Below are positions 32,622 through 44,111 of a DNA stretch of 64,000 nucleotides, in pieces. Numbering within the stretch: the stretch's first letter is position 1; each line of letters opens with the position of its first letter. The position numbers and the translations under genes are program-made. The notes beneath the pieces were generated by a model. It saw nothing but the letters and a program-made list of their open reading frames with translations, had not been told where the DNA came from and searched no databases. Source of the DNA: Alentia gelatinosa (taxonomy: Eukaryota; Annelida; Polychaeta; Phyllodocida; Polynoidae); NCBI GenBank assembly GCA_950022655.1, contig OX465590.1:43979718-44043717 (forward strand). Direction: 5' to 3'.

Positions 32622-32825
32622 CTGTCCCTCCAGCATGGAGTTGTCCCATTACCTTAAGTCCATATAAGGAATAGAGTAGACCGAGTAGCCAATGACTGCA
32701 TTCGCAGCAAAACCCCGACCTTCACCCTGACCTCCTTACATGATATTTTCTAGCGCCTTGGCCTGGGAGGGCTATACAGTCGAGAGTTGACCTCGAATCT
32801 TAGGGGCCACAACCACCCTCTATAG
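32622..32825 (+). repeat. DE-Y, copy 2
   Basis: Nearly identical to copy 1 over about 180 bp, with CCATATAAGG at 32660-32669. The high identity points to a recent duplication. 32346-32621 and 32826-33082 show nothing recognisable. Confidence 0.8.
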
Positions 32826-33082
32826 GCTTCACAATATCATCTAAGATATCCACTATGATGTCAACTACACTTATGATCACCTATTTTGTGATCGATACTG
32901 GTTAAGTAAGTGTTCAGTTTACTTGATGAAATACTCGTGGCTTTTAGAGAGGAGGCTCAGCAGTAATGGGGACCTCATAATGGTGAACTAATACAGGAAA
33001 AACATCCGAGTTTACGTTTACGTAAATTGATGGATTTCGGTTTAAACCGGGACAAATTTCTGGACAATCAAGGTTGCGAAGT

Positions 33083-33128
33083 GTAGAGGAAACGTGTCAA
33101 TATACAGCCGATACAAGCACTTAAACGC
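33083..33128. repeat. FB-5 fragment
   Basis: 'agaggaaacgtgtcaat' and 'acagccgatacaagcactta' match the internal part of FB-5 at 30390-30435. Only about 45 bp remain. Confidence 0.7.
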
Positions 33129-33584
33129 GCAGCAGGTTTTCAGGCTAGCACCACGACTGTTACAGGTTTTTTTTCTTCAGTTTTCTTTAAATTTGAGCTT
33201 AGCTCTCATTATTTTCAGTATTTTTCCGAAGATTGTGTTATACATGTTACAGTTTTCTCTGACATGAACATTGATATGGCTTTATTTCAGAGAGACCACT
33301 TTGGGTACTTGGGTCAGTAATTCTTGGGCCTTTTGAATAATCGTTCTTACAAGAAGAACCTTTTCTGTACGCCAATAACACCCAGGGACGATGTGGGTCA
33401 ACTTTATTCAACACTTATTGACGACTTTCCATCAGCTAGGACTGTCTCAGCGAAAGAGGTTGAAAATTATCAAGCGATAACCCTCATATGAGGTGTCCCT
33501 GTAACCTGTATTTTTGTAGGCATAAGTTATCCAACAGGCCCTTGGCAGGACCCTGAACATATAACACACCTGAAAATATGCATA

Positions 33585-33925
33585 GGATTTGACCAGAAAA
33601 AGCTACCAAAACAAACATGCGCATTTGTCAGGCACACAAAATTCTCAAAATGAAGTTTTCGGCTATTGATGTCTCTGTATCTCATAGAATCCTGTGCCCT
33701 GTATTATATGCCATTGGTAGTTGCCTCGGGGGGTATTTCATAACTTGATGACATGAAAATGGTATGGCCACGATCTTTCTACTTGTAAAATAATATACAC
33801 ATGTAGTTACTAATCTAGTTACGTTTGTTATTCAACACCCAGTGTACCTAGCCTGTCTATTACGTCAATTGCCTTCTGAAGTCGTGTCCCTCCCGCCTGG
33901 ACCCTACTTAGACATATACAGTCCC
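33585..33925 (+). repeat. Dispersed repeat DE-AA, copy 1
   Basis: 'gtcaggcacacaaaatt', 'aatcctgtgccctgtatta', 'acgatctttctacttgtaa' and 'ctcccgcctggaccctactt' match 45390-45750 at moderate identity, same orientation. Not coding. Probably an old non-autonomous element or segment duplication. Confidence 0.75.
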
Positions 33926-34028
33926 CTACCTTGAACCATGTACTTTCTTAGGCATAAGTTATTAGACGGACCTCAGGTCTGAATTACTCTGATGAACATC
34001 CAGCAATAGCGGCAATAACAGTAGGACT

Positions 34029-34375
34029 AATGTGGTATTTTGACCAGTACAAATAGTCGGTCAGTGCTTCTATCGGTGCGCATAATTGGTGATGGTCAGC
34101 AGAAAAGCTGCTTTCCGAAGAAAACTGAGGTAGTCGGCGACCGATTTTGACGCTCAAGTTCATTCCGCCACCGATGAATTCAACACAGAAACATTTCGGC
34201 GATTGTTTAAAAGGTTGGTTGGTGGAGCTAGATTATGTAATACTGGAGACATAAATCTTTAACCATTTTCGTTTCCACCTGACGATTATCGAACTAAAAT
34301 GTAGTATAATCGGTCGGCGGTGCTTAATGCTGTAATCGGTGGTAATAATCGGTTGGTCGAAACACCACATAAGGC
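34029..34375. mobile_element. TIR element with ATGTGGTATTTTGACCAG ends
   Basis: The left end 'aatgtggtattttgaccag' and right end 'ttggtcgaaacaccacata' are inverted. Subterminal 'cggtcagtgcttctatcgg' and 'atcggtcggcggtgctta' pair loosely. About 345 bp, no ORF. One copy seen. Confidence 0.55.
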
Positions 34376-35520
34376 CTATAGAAGATAACGTATCGTGCTG
34401 AATGATAGTAACACAATACACAAGAGCTCCTGAATACGGGTGTTGGCGTTCAGCGCCACCTAACGGCCCATTGTCTAGTTACGCGGCCGCTCGGACAAAC
34501 ACAGCCGAGTCCGGCGGTATGCATATAGAGATATACAGCATTCACAGCTAGAGTGTGAACGGTGGGTGTGATTACAGGAGTGATGTTTTTGACAGATTCT
34601 GGAACAATCTTGGGCATTGTATTAACGAGTCTGAGCTGTCTAAACATCATAGTTGATAATTGTCTTAGTTTTGACTTGGAAAAAGATAAGCATATTATAG
34701 CTAGGCCTACCAATGTATTAGTGTGTATCCAGCTTAGGTACCCCTGTGTTATCTAAGGTATATCTATGGTACCATTGAGGTGATATGTACGTATGATACA
34801 TCAAATTGGAGCTGGAATACTATAGCATATGATGCAATCGCTTTTATTTCTATGAGAATAATGTGCATGGGTATTACAGACGTATTACCCTACTACACTC
34901 AGTCACCCAAGAACACGTTGCCAGGGCTATGTTTGGCCGCAGGCATTGCGTAACCAAGCAGATAAGGCGCATAGCTGGCCAGTGGAAAAAGGTCTATTGT
35001 TTTGATTGCTCCAAATTTCTGAACAAACAAAAGTCAGTTTGGCAAGTTCCACAAAGTTCAGCTGGTGGTGGAGTGGGGCCGGCGTGTAGAATTGACCAGA
35101 AACCCAATCCACGACTGATAGTAACGGAATTAACACAGACAAGGCTGTGGCCAGCGCAAAGTCGCCTCCGCCAAGAGACTCTGATAGCTAATGGCCAGCG
35201 CCAAATGCCAGTGTGGTCGTGGAAACATGATGCGCCTTTGAAATAGTGATTCTAGGGACCTCCACCTCCAAAAAAAAAGCCAAAAGGTCATTAACTATTT
35301 GAGGGGATTGCTAGCCACCAATTAGGTGCAAGTGGATGATTCTTAGAGAAACCATTAAATTGCCGGCGTGGTTGGAGAACGATTAAAGGAAGGAGAGACA
35401 ACTAGCTCCAACTGGCTCCAACTGGCCCGCTCCAGGCCTTCCCTCGCGCATGCGCAGAGAATGCCACCTGTGCTTGGAGAGTGAGTGGGCCGCTGGTGTC
35501 CGGTTGATCTCGTTCTCTGT
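34376..35520. other. Mixed unassigned sequence with a U-family fragment
   Basis: 'gctggccagtggaaaaaggt' (34973) matches 57145-57165. A 127-codon frame from 34863 crosses this fragment and resembles no family. Otherwise unrecognised. Confidence 0.4.
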
Positions 35521-35524
35521 TATA

Positions 35525-36035
35525 TCTGATCTGATGTTTATACGAGACGACTGAAGACATGATTAAAGTAGATCGTCGAACCTGGGGTCTGTTGAATAAA
35601 CTAAGAACGAGAAAAAAGTCTCCCAGAATTGTCTTTGGGGCCATAGAGTTGCATAAAATAATTTGCTGAAACAGAAGATATTTTGACAATAAGAGTAACC
35701 TAAACCTCTTACAAGGTGTTGTATACAAATATGTTCATCTAGATAATATCTTCTGTCTTGTCATACAACACTAAATGGAAAAAAAATCGTCCAGGAAGTC
35801 GTTTATCGTTGGAGTTATCGTATCGTTCAGACCAGCACCAGAAACGAACGAACTTTATTCAACAGCCCCCTGGCGTTTACACTAGACGACTGAAAACGTG
35901 ACGACTGTTGATCGTCAGGTCAATAGTATATCGTTTATCGTTCGATGTGTCGCATCGTCCTGCCTCATGAACGATAAAATATTATTCAACGGCCCCAAGA
36001 TTCGTCGCCGATAATTGTCTCGTGTAAACGCCGGG
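35525..36035. mobile_element. Nested GTTTACAC elements with a TGTTGAATAAA element inside
   Basis: 'tgtttatacgagacgactg' (35534), 'cgtttacactagacgactg' (35874) and the closing 'ctcgtgtaaacgccgggtg' (36020) are termini of the family tandemly amplified at 22503-22995. Inside, 35586-35873 has ends 'gggtctgttgaataaact' and 'actttattcaacagcccc', a second inverted-terminus element. Confidence 0.65.
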
Positions 36036-36099
36036 TGACTTGCCTCCTACACTTAGACTTGCTCAAGTCATTGATTATGAATATTTATTAAATGAATAA

Positions 36100-36396
36100 T
36101 CACAATCAGAATAAATTTCATTGTAGTATGTATGCTTCCCTGACTGGCCCATGAATCTTATCTCAGGAAGGAGGGTAGAAGGATCATAAGATCATGAGTC
36201 ATAAGTTTAGAGGAGTATAATGTAACTAATAGAGAAAATTTAATTAGATATGTATTTGTCTTGTGTCCTTGTATTGTGAATTGTCATAACGTGTTTCTGT
36301 GCTAAATGTGGCTACTGTATGGACGAACGCCTATTGGCGAATACTGTATGTCGTTACTGTTTGTTTCATTGAATAAAAAAATAAAAAATAAAAAAA
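36100..36396 (+). mobile_element. Poly(A)-tailed retroposon 3' end
   Basis: Unique AT-rich sequence ends 'gtttcattgaataaaaaaat' followed by AAAT/A runs to 36396, as in LINE or processed-transcript tails. No reverse transcriptase reading frame upstream, so it is 5'-truncated. 36045-36110 ('gacttgctcaagtcattg') is shared inverted with 2145-2195. Confidence 0.45.
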
Positions 36397-36949
36397 AGGA
36401 TGCAGGGAATGGAGCCAGTCTATCTTACATTGAACCTTTCACAAGACCCATGCAGTAACACATCCTGTATCACCAACGTCATGTCCCAAGATAGCAGTTC
36501 CGCAGGTCACTGGGGTAAAAACATAGTCCCTAATGTGATTCTACGCATTCAAATGTTAATGGAATCAAATCATTTTCTTCTCAGCGTAGGATGCTTGCTT
36601 TCGGCGAAATAAACGGTTATGATAATCCAAATAGTTTTCTTGTGCAATGAGGATAAAGGGCAACATGGCAAATCTCAGCTGAATAATGGCGCGCCATAAA
36701 AACGCTCCACACTATCGCAATAACGGCGTGACATAAAAACGCTCTACGCTATCGCCTCGAGTTGTGCGCTATCTAATGCCATGACGATGAAATCCAGAGA
36801 ATCAATCTTTATAGAGATTAAACAATGGCTCTGATAGCAACACAGCCATTCCGCATTGGATGGAAAGGTTACCAAGCAGGGTACCTGGAAACATTGTACA
36901 GATTTCGGATTCCTATACCCATTTTTGCTCACCGGAACATAGTTTCCCT

Positions 36950-37250
36950 CTATTATCTCACCCCAGATATTTTTTCTCCATAGACTTAACATTGGGAACT
37001 CGTATCTAACACCTATTAGATATTTAGGAAAAATATCCAATGGGGGAAAATGTCACAAATGTTAGCCCATTAGTCAATATTAAGGGTGAGATAAATTCTG
37101 AAACCCATTCAAGTTTAGGGTCAGAGCTTGATCCCATCTCATTTGAATCACATAGCAATTCACGCGGCTTCGCCTTGTGAATTACTACGTGATTCAAACT
37201 CGATGGGATATGGGCTCAGACCCTTAACTTTCATGGGTTTCCTCTATATT
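36950..37250 (+). mobile_element. TTATC-3, copy 3
   Basis: 'ttatctcaccccagat' (36953) with 'catagacttaacattggga', closing at 'agggtgagataaa' (37083). Hairpin 37100-37245 has 'gatcccatctcatttgaatc' facing 'gattcaaactcgatggga' and apex 'cacgcggcttcgccttgtg' (GCTTCGC 37167-37173). An FB-3 end abuts it on the left. Confidence 0.8.
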
Positions 37251-37316
37251 ACTTAATGATAACCCTTGTATGGAGTGCAGAAAGTGGTCTTCATGTATGA
37301 AACGGACCCCAGCATC

Positions 37317-37645
37317 GTAGAGTAATCGCGGAAACGTGGTCAACTGCCTCGATTTTAGCTGACCTTCCCACGCGATTCTGATTTATTTTTATCGGGAGGT
37401 ACATCGTAAAGCCGGGCCCTCACCTACCACGATGGGCTACGACATACTTCCCGATGGCTACGATTTGAAATGCCAAAATCGTGGCCCATCTGGAGGTCCC
37501 CGATTGTTTCAAATCGTGGACATGGTGTGAAATCGTAGAGCGTAGAAACGCCTTTGGAGAACGAAAAACAAAAACCATGGGCACGATTGCCTCACGATTC
37601 AATCAGTGTATCAATTAAGATCTCAGGCAGAGTTTGTCGTAGACT
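37317..37645. mobile_element. TIR-A fragment joined to TIR-C
   Basis: 37317-37412 is the TIR-A right half ('cgtggtcaactgcc', 'atcgggaggtacatcgta'). At 37411 it switches to TIR-C ('gggccctcacctaccacga', 'tacgacatacttcccgatgg', 'cgtagaaacgcctttgg'). A second hybrid of related TIR families besides 10356-10765. Confidence 0.65.
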
Positions 37646-37737
37646 CGGTCTGGAGTTCAGAAAAATGAAAAATATCGCTCTTGTGGGATACACTTGACAA
37701 ATGACGTCATTTGTTGATGTAGAAGTAATTTAGACGG

Positions 37738-37905
37738 GCGGGGTAGGATAAATTCTAAACCAAACTGGAGTTAGTCATGTTATTGTTCATCGCACTCCTG
37801 CAAGATCGTGTGTTACTGCTCTCGGCTTCGCCTCGCGCAGTAATATCGCGATCTTGCCGTCGTGCAATAAACAACAACACGACTAACTCTTGTTTGGTTT
37901 ATCCA
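37738..37905. repeat. TTATC-type hairpin with GCTTCGC apex
   Basis: After 'ggggtaggataaattct', the arms 'accaaactggagttagtc' and 'gactaactcttgtttggttt' pair, then 'tgcaagatcg' with 'cgatcttgc' and TTACTGC with GCAGTAA. The apex 'ctcggcttcgcctcg' has GCTTCGC at 37825-37831. Confidence 0.8.
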
Positions 37906-38517
37906 TAAAATATATGGATATAGCTGTCCATGAAGGTCTCGCCGAAATGGAAAACGAAACAAAGTGCCCAGACATATCTCCATGTGTATTCGTTCTCAGT
38001 CAGACACAATACTTTATTATTTGTATCTGGTCGTACACTGCCAGGCATGAAGCCACCATTAAAGTAGACCTGACATGGGACATCGACTGTATCGAGACGA
38101 CAGGATCAGATAAGAATTTTCCCCTATAACTAGAATCTGCTCACAAGGAGAGAAACATGTTACACTCGTATCGGACGTCCACGCTTTTCACAGGTGTCTG
38201 GGCCCCTTTTCATCACTTTGCTCTGTTTCTGCACAAAAATGAGAATCTTCTAAATACTCGCATATATATCATAATATATCTGTGGCCGAACATACAGGTA
38301 CAGGCTCAGTTATCTTACTGGCTTAAATTTCCTTCTCATATGTACCATTGCATATCTATATGTAAGTATGGGCATGGGCGGTAGACCGCGATACTTCTTT
38401 GTATGCAAACCGAAGTCCAATAAAAAACGAGTATAGATAATGTTCGGGCTCACCAAGATGTACTGAATCGCGGAATCGAAGTATACAAAATGGCTTTTTT
38501 TATTGTTATTTATGTAT

Positions 38518-38690
38518 ATAATGATAATAAAACGTAGTGACTGAGTCAACAGAAGTGCATTTCTCAAGTTTTTGTCCCATAAATACGTCCCTCCGCCTCC
38601 GGCTTTGGGACGTATTTTATTGGACACAAGACCTTGAACGACCATCCGTACGGGGCCAATAACCACGTTTTCTCTTATTACTATAAGACA
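38518..38690. repeat. FB-4, copy 2
   Basis: 'ataaaacgtagtgactgag' and 'ccaataaccacgttttctc' form the outer arms. 'aaatacgtccc' faces 'gggacgtatttt' around the apex 'tccgcctccggcttt' (GCC-TCC-GGC core). Confidence 0.8.
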
Positions 38691-38699
38691 GGTATAAAA

Positions 38700-39200
38700 C
38701 ATGAAACATCGAGATGAGAAGAGATTATCTTATCTCAAAAATACATGAACAAAAAATGAACGGATGAAAGAACAAAGGTGTAGATCAGACAATATCTGGA
38801 GCTTATCTTAACTGTATAGTCGTATGACACAGTCCTGTCCTCCACCAAGTTCGATCTTTATTCAGCTAGTTCCTCTTTTATCTACCCTCAGAACACTGAA
38901 GATCAGAACATATAAAACTCAGAACAGAATCTCATAACTAACTAAAATCGCTAATATCAGACCTTTATAGTGGTCGTCCTTCAAAGGGTTGAATCCTGTT
39001 TCGTTAGGCGGGGCATCCTGCTGTGTAAAGCTGTGTATGCGACGACACCACCACACTGACCGTCTCTACACATCCCCCGACCTAACGATCACTCGAGGTC
39101 ATTGAGTGCATCTTCTCTGTGTGCACAGAATGCAACTGAATCCCAATTGGGGCGGATTTCTTTTATCTACTTCACCAGGTTTTTGTGCTGTGTTCAGTAA
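38700..39200. other. Unannotated sequence
   Basis: No gene, RNA or repeat family recognised in about 500 bp. Confidence 0.5.
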
Positions 39201-39234
39201 TGAATAAACGGCTATTTCAGTCCCTGTGTGTGTT

Positions 39235-39692
39235 TAGAGGGTGCGTCCACCAACCACGACAAGGCTACGACAAGTGCCGACATGAAAGTTCCAATCGCAG
39301 CCTTGTCGCAGCCTTGTCGTGAGAAAAGCAGTGTCGGGACAGCGGTGTCGGGGCGTGTCGTAGACGTTGCCGGTTTCCGTAAAAAAGGCGCCCATGGCTC
39401 CGACACACTACGACAGTGATATCGAGGAAACCACAACACTCCACGACAAAGGTCCAGTCGTAGCAAAAATCGAACATGTTCGATATTGTCGTGGCCTTGT
39501 CGGAGGGCCTCCGACAACCTCCCGACAAGCTTTGTGTCGCAGCCTGTCGGGGCCTTGTCGTAGCCTCTTGTCTGGAACTAGGGTCCACCAACCACGACAA
39601 GGCTACGACACGCCTTCCAATCGTAGAGCTGTCGTGGACCTTGTCGGAAAGCCGTTGTCGCAGCCCTGTCGTGGTTGGTGGACGCACCCTCT
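39235..39692. mobile_element. TIR-B complete copy at a TA target
   Basis: Ends 'gagggtgcgtccaccaacc' and 'ggttggtggacgcaccctc', a long inverted terminus flanked by TA on both sides. The empty-site comparison inside the same array supports TA target duplication. Confidence 0.85.
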
Positions 39693-39703
39693 AAGGGGAA
39701 ACG

Positions 39704-39988
39704 AAGGTCTGGCGTTCATCTACTACGATAGAAATTTAAACCTACCGTATGGCACCGATACAAAAAGCAAATATCGGAGACATATCGGGAAGGTGCAAAA
39801 GTGCAGACATATGTCTAGACATGCCAATCCACCACGCATTGTATGGGGCTTTTATCGGTGTCTAATCGCAGAAATGTGGTCAACTGCCCCGATATTAGGT
39901 GACCTTCCGACGCGATTTTGATTTTTTATCGGGAAGTTCGTCTTAGACCATATCGGAGCCATATCATAGTAGATGGGTGCTGAGCCTA
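39704..39988. mobile_element. TIR-A complete copy
   Basis: From 'ggtctggcgttcatctacta' to 'gtagatgggtgctgagccta', with the inner blocks 'atatcgggaaggtgcaaaa' and 'gtggtcaactgccccgat'. Termini more diverged than at 819-1105. Confidence 0.75.
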
Positions 39989-40056
39989 AACGGCTATTTC
40001 AGTCCCTGTGTCTGTTAAAGGGGGAACTAAACGGCTATTTCAGTCCCTGTCTGTGG

Positions 40057-40370
40057 TAAAGCCCAATGCCCATCTACCGATTTCGGAACATTCATGTACC
40101 TTTGTCGGCGACAAACGGACAGTGATTTGTCTCAGCCAAGGCATCCTAACGGAGTCGGCCATAGTCGGTAGATGTAGGACAGCTAGGCAAGGGTGAGCCA
40201 CCATTAGTAGACAGATTTGCTTAGGACTAATATCCACCACCCCATCTCCTCAATGTCCGCAGATCGAGCGAAGAGTTACGTAATTTGCCTGCGACAAGTT
40301 CACCGACTCCTATACGATTTGCAAACTAATCGCTCAACCCTGAATCGGTAGATGGGCATCAGGCTTTAAG
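40057..40370. mobile_element. TIR-D complete copy
   Basis: Ends 'aagcccaatgcccatctacc' and 'ggtagatgggcatcaggctt'. The interior has 'tttgtcggcgacaaacgg' (a small palindrome), 'gcatcctaacggagtcgg' and 'cctgcgacaagttcaccga'. Other copies: 49690-50075 and 57296-57608 (reverse); fragment 52866-53045. Confidence 0.85.
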
Positions 40371-40443
40371 GGGAAACTAAACGGCTATTTCAGTCCCTGT
40401 CGAAATGGACAGTGCCAGGGGAAGGAGTGGCCCTGCCGACAAC

Positions 40444-40545
40444 TCTAGAAATACTCACCTCATTCTTCGAATTCGGTGAGTATTTCTGACCAAAATATCT
40501 CTGAACAGATTCCATTCAGACACACTAACCATGTCTCTCTATATT
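40444..40545. repeat. FB-1, copy 3 (left arm missing)
   Basis: 'aaatactcacctcattcttc', 'ggtgagtatttctgacc' and 'attcagacacactaacc' match the right three quarters of FB-1. Confidence 0.75.
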
Positions 40546-40813
40546 TTAGATTTAGACTATATTTCTCTACGTACAGTCACTCTTCTTCCCTGTCGGGATA
40601 AACTCGCTACGCTGACGCCATATTTGCATGGTTATAATCACTTTACGTGACATTGTCTATTCTACCTTTCACATTCGTTTTATCCTACAGTAGATTTATT
40701 CATACTGTAATTAAAGTTTTATCTTATCATTCACATGTGTCCAATTTTGTTCTCCAATTAGGAATTTGACGGTTTGCTTACGATTAACGGTAATCGTACA
40801 GTATGTTTCCCAC

Positions 40814-41225
40814 TTAAGGCAGGCGGTTCCAACCACGACAAGGCTACGACAAGTGCCGACAAGAAAGTTGCAATAGGCGCTTGTCGCAGCCTTATCGTAA
40901 GAAGGGGGGCTTTACAACAGCGTTGTTGGGGCATGTCGGGAAGTGCACGCTCCACCAAAATTTCTTATCGCAGACCTCTGCGACATGCGCACGCCATGAC
41001 ACTCCACGACAAGGGTCCAGTTGTGGGAAACATCGAACATACTCGATGTTGTCGTAGCCTTCTCGGAAGGCTGCCGACAAGCTTCCAATCGTGGCCTTGT
41101 CATAGACTCTTGTCGAGAACTGGGGTCCACCAACCATGATAAGGCCTCCAATCATAGGCCAATCGTGGACCTTGTCGGGAAGCCATTGTCGTAGCCTTGT
41201 CGTGGTTGGTGGACGCACCCCTTTA
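40814..41225. mobile_element. TIR-B, diverged copy
   Basis: 'aaccacgacaaggctacgac' to 'gtcgtggttggtggacgcac'. The middle resembles the chimera at 10356 ('gggaagtgcacgctccac'), marking a TIR-B subfamily. Confidence 0.8.
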
Positions 41226-41970
41226 AGCACATAGCCAGGCTTCCAGGCTACGTGACACCCTGAAGCTAAGGTAACATCATTGGTGGTGTTCTGCGAATTG
41301 ACCTGGTCGCAAATTGACGGCTGTCTCAAGGCCAGAACTAATCACAACAATTACGTGGACAATCAACCAAGAAACGAGATGCCGCAGTAACCACAATTGA
41401 TGATAATTAGAGAATGAAAAGTGTGTAATCCGCGCTTAATATAAACCAAACTGACGAGCAATTCAAGATCTGGTGTGAAACAATTTCCAGATAACAGCAT
41501 TTCCTAAGAGCAATTACCTGTAGTCTGTTGTAGTCCTAGAGTAACAATACAAGTAATGGAATATTTATTTCAAATATTTCTTTATTGATTGATATAGGCT
41601 GTACGGTGGAATTCCACCATTTTCAGGTGTAAAAATAGTCCCTCCTGACTTTAAATAATGGTCAGCGTTGCATAATGCACATAACACCCCAGGGTGTGAT
41701 GTGGCACACAACATAGTTCCATTTGCATGGTCTCATCATGGAATCAAAGCCTAACGCCTAAAGAGGGATCTGTTAGGCTTATACGGTCGACGTTTATGGA
41801 CCAGGCTGACGCCTAAACGGCCGTGAGGTACGGGCAAGGCAGTTTAAGTTTGTCAACCTGGGCTGATAAAGGGTGACCACTTAAGCCTGGACTATCCATC
41901 TCTACACACTACTCGCACTGCCCTCTACACACTGCCCTCTACACACTGCCCTCTACACACAGCCCTCTAC
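41226..41970. other. Unannotated sequence ending in CTCTACACACTGCC repeats
   Basis: No element recognised between 41226 and 41900. 41905-41970 has four tandem 'ctctacacactgcc'-like units next to FB-7. Confidence 0.5.
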
Positions 41971-41974
41971 ACAC

Positions 41975-42608
41975 ACCCCTCTCATAAGATCTCACACTCT
42001 CTATGTTGAATTCTTTACTATATACCCATGCCGTATTTACTGTAAATACGTACCGTTTTGACATATAACGTAAAAATATTGTACGGACCACTGGTCCATA
42101 CACTAAAATACTGACCACCTTGCCAAACACGTTTATTAACATATCGGTTGTTAAAAATTAAATTAATGATTTTTTTTTAAATTTTGGGTATATAGTAAAT
42201 ATATAACGTCCAACCATGCTTGTACAAGTCACAGAACTCGATAATTTACCGTTTGTACGGAACTCGGCATAAATGCCTCGTTCTGTACAAACCGTAAATT
42301 ACCATCTCGTTCTGTGACTTGTACAGCATGGTCAGGACGTTTTATATAAGTACTCTCACTACGCTCTATTGAGAAGAATTCTTAACGAACTAGGTTTAGA
42401 GCCTTGAGAATCCACTGGCCTGCAAGACGTACATCAATGCAACCCATAGATTCCTATAATCTCAATGATGCCACCTAGCGGGAATACGGTGTGCCAGCAG
42501 ATTCTCAAGGCTCTAAGCTTAGTTCGATAAGAATTCTTCCCCCATAGAGCGTAGTGAGAACCTTGTACAGAATACCACTAAGAGAGTGTGAGATCCTATG
42601 AGAGGGGT
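41975..42608. repeat. FB-7 copy 2 with FB-2 nested in its left arm
   Basis: FB-7 ends 'acccctctcataagatctc' and 'gagatcctatgagaggggt' pair. The left arm is split after 'gaattctttac'; FB-2 fills 42012-42352; the arm resumes at 'tactctcactacgctc'. The uninterrupted copy at 15550 supplies the pre-insertion sequence. Confidence 0.85.
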
Positions 42609-42892
42609 ACGATTGAGGCTGAGGATGTGTGGGGAGGTTGAAGACAGAATTTCCATGGGAAAATAGAAAATTGACATCCCTGAAGAGGAGGGGGGGACGT
42701 GCTAAGGGCAGTAACACCAGAAAAGAGGCTTGGAGTGGAGGGGGGGGGGGGTGCGGCTAGATGCAATTTGTACGGGGTTGGTGTTAGTGTTGGGCAAAAG
42801 GGTCGAAAGCTGCCATGCCCATTAGAGAGTGACCGGAGAATTAGAGGTACCCTGAGGCAGGGGACCAGCCAATCTAGTATGCCCCATTCTAG

Positions 42893-42905
42893 CCAATCAC
42901 GTGGC
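42893..42905 (+). promoter_or_regulatory. Overlapping CCAAT and CACGTG motif
   Basis: CCAATCACGTGGC joins a CCAAT box to a palindromic E-box, with another CCAAT at 42869-42873. The surrounding 42610-43100 is otherwise unannotated and no exon was recognised. Confidence 0.25.
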
Positions 42906-43117
42906 TGTAAATATTCAGTGCGAAGAGTGAACTTGCTGAAATGTGGGTCTCCTCGACCTATCAACTGAAAGTGTAGATTGAAGACAACAGGTCTTTACTG
43001 AGGCTTAACAAGGAAACGTCTACGTAAACATTTAACGTGAAACATAATGAACGTCTCAGGAATACATACACAATATTACAAGGGGAATATGGCCACACAG
43101 ATCGAAATCATGGTAAT

Positions 43118-43362
43118 GTTGTATTTATTACTCACCTTTCGACTAATCATTAGGAAAATAATCTCGTAAATGATTAGAAATTCGATGCAAGTGCCGTGCA
43201 TTGTTTATATGAATAGTTCCTATAATGTCCGTCAGGTGGTCGAAAAATCTGTATTCTCCTAGGAGAATACGGTTTTCCGTATTCTACTCAGTAGCGATCT
43301 GAAGGCTCCATAGGCTTAGTATGGAGACTCTGTATTTGGGTGGGTAATAAAATGGTGTCTCT
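43118..43362 (-). mobile_element. TTATC-4, reverse copy
   Basis: 'ttattactcacctttcgact', 'ctcctaggagaatacgg', 'ctactcagtagcgatctg' and 'ccataggcttagtatgg' are the reverse complement of 28988-29225. Confidence 0.8.
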
Positions 43363-43559
43363 AACTCTAAATTCCCTGCCATATCATTTAAGTTTATCAA
43401 TATCAGAACTATAATGTTGCTGAATATTACAGACTCATTTTCCTCTGATCATAGTTCCATTACTTTGGAAACCATGAAAAAAACCAGTTACCATCAAGCA
43501 GTATAAGGGCAGCAGATGAAGTCCTCGTATAAGATCAGTTTAATCTATTGCCTGTTTGG

Positions 43560-43735
43560 TTTTTTTTGTTTGGGTAGTTTAATGTCCAATTTGTTCATTT
43601 AGACTTACTTTGGATTTGACCGAATCTATGAGATGAATGTAAGTAGAAATCTCACCCCTACACATTAAGCGAGATGAGAGTTCTTTTACTTCCCATGACA
43701 TGGTATGAGAAGGATTGGCCTTTGCTTCAAAGGAG
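43560..43735 (-). mobile_element. Retroposon 3' tail (copy 2)
   Basis: Minus-strand end 'ggacattaaactacccaaac', then AAA-rich sequence; internal 'ggggtgagatttctac' as in 29275-29402. The two copies share about 130 bp. Confidence 0.6.
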
Positions 43736-44111
43736 GTTCTGGTATTTGGAACCAGTTTTATCCAGTTAAGGAAGCAGCCATCTTGTCCTCCTCCTAATGA
43801 CCTTCTTCAAGGTCGTCTCTGATAAGACATTGATAAGTTTCCACATAAGAACTTTTTTTCTTTTTTTTTATAAAGAGCAGTGTTTATCAACATTCTCGAT
43901 ACATGATTTCAATTAAGAAATACGAAGCATGTAATACATACAAATGTTCAAAACATGGTTTAACAGTTGTTAATGATGTTCATGGTAGTCTGTTTTCAAG
44001 CTCTTCTCTTCTTTTTTTTTTGTAAGTATAATCAATGAGTATCAGAGTGAAAAGTTTGGAATCTCCATTGGACGACACTAGTTGCCACCCTTCCTATCAT
44101 CGGTCATTTAA

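Larger units (their letters stand above)
39203..40400 (+). repeat. 38-bp target repeats carrying TIR-B, TIR-A and TIR-D insertions
   Basis: 'aaacggctatttcagtccct' occurs at 39208, 39988, 40030 and 40379. The first unit is interrupted at TTA by TIR-B (39235-39692). TIR-A (39704-39988) lies between units 1 and 2. The unit at 39988-40027 is uninterrupted ('gtctgttaaagggg'). The third is interrupted at TA by TIR-D (40057-40368), after which 'aaggggaaactaaacgg' resumes. Confidence 0.85.

Noticed and set aside
36400..36612. 70-codon frame after the poly(A) tail
   Set aside because: No homology recognised, begins at the retroposon junction and lacks supporting signals.
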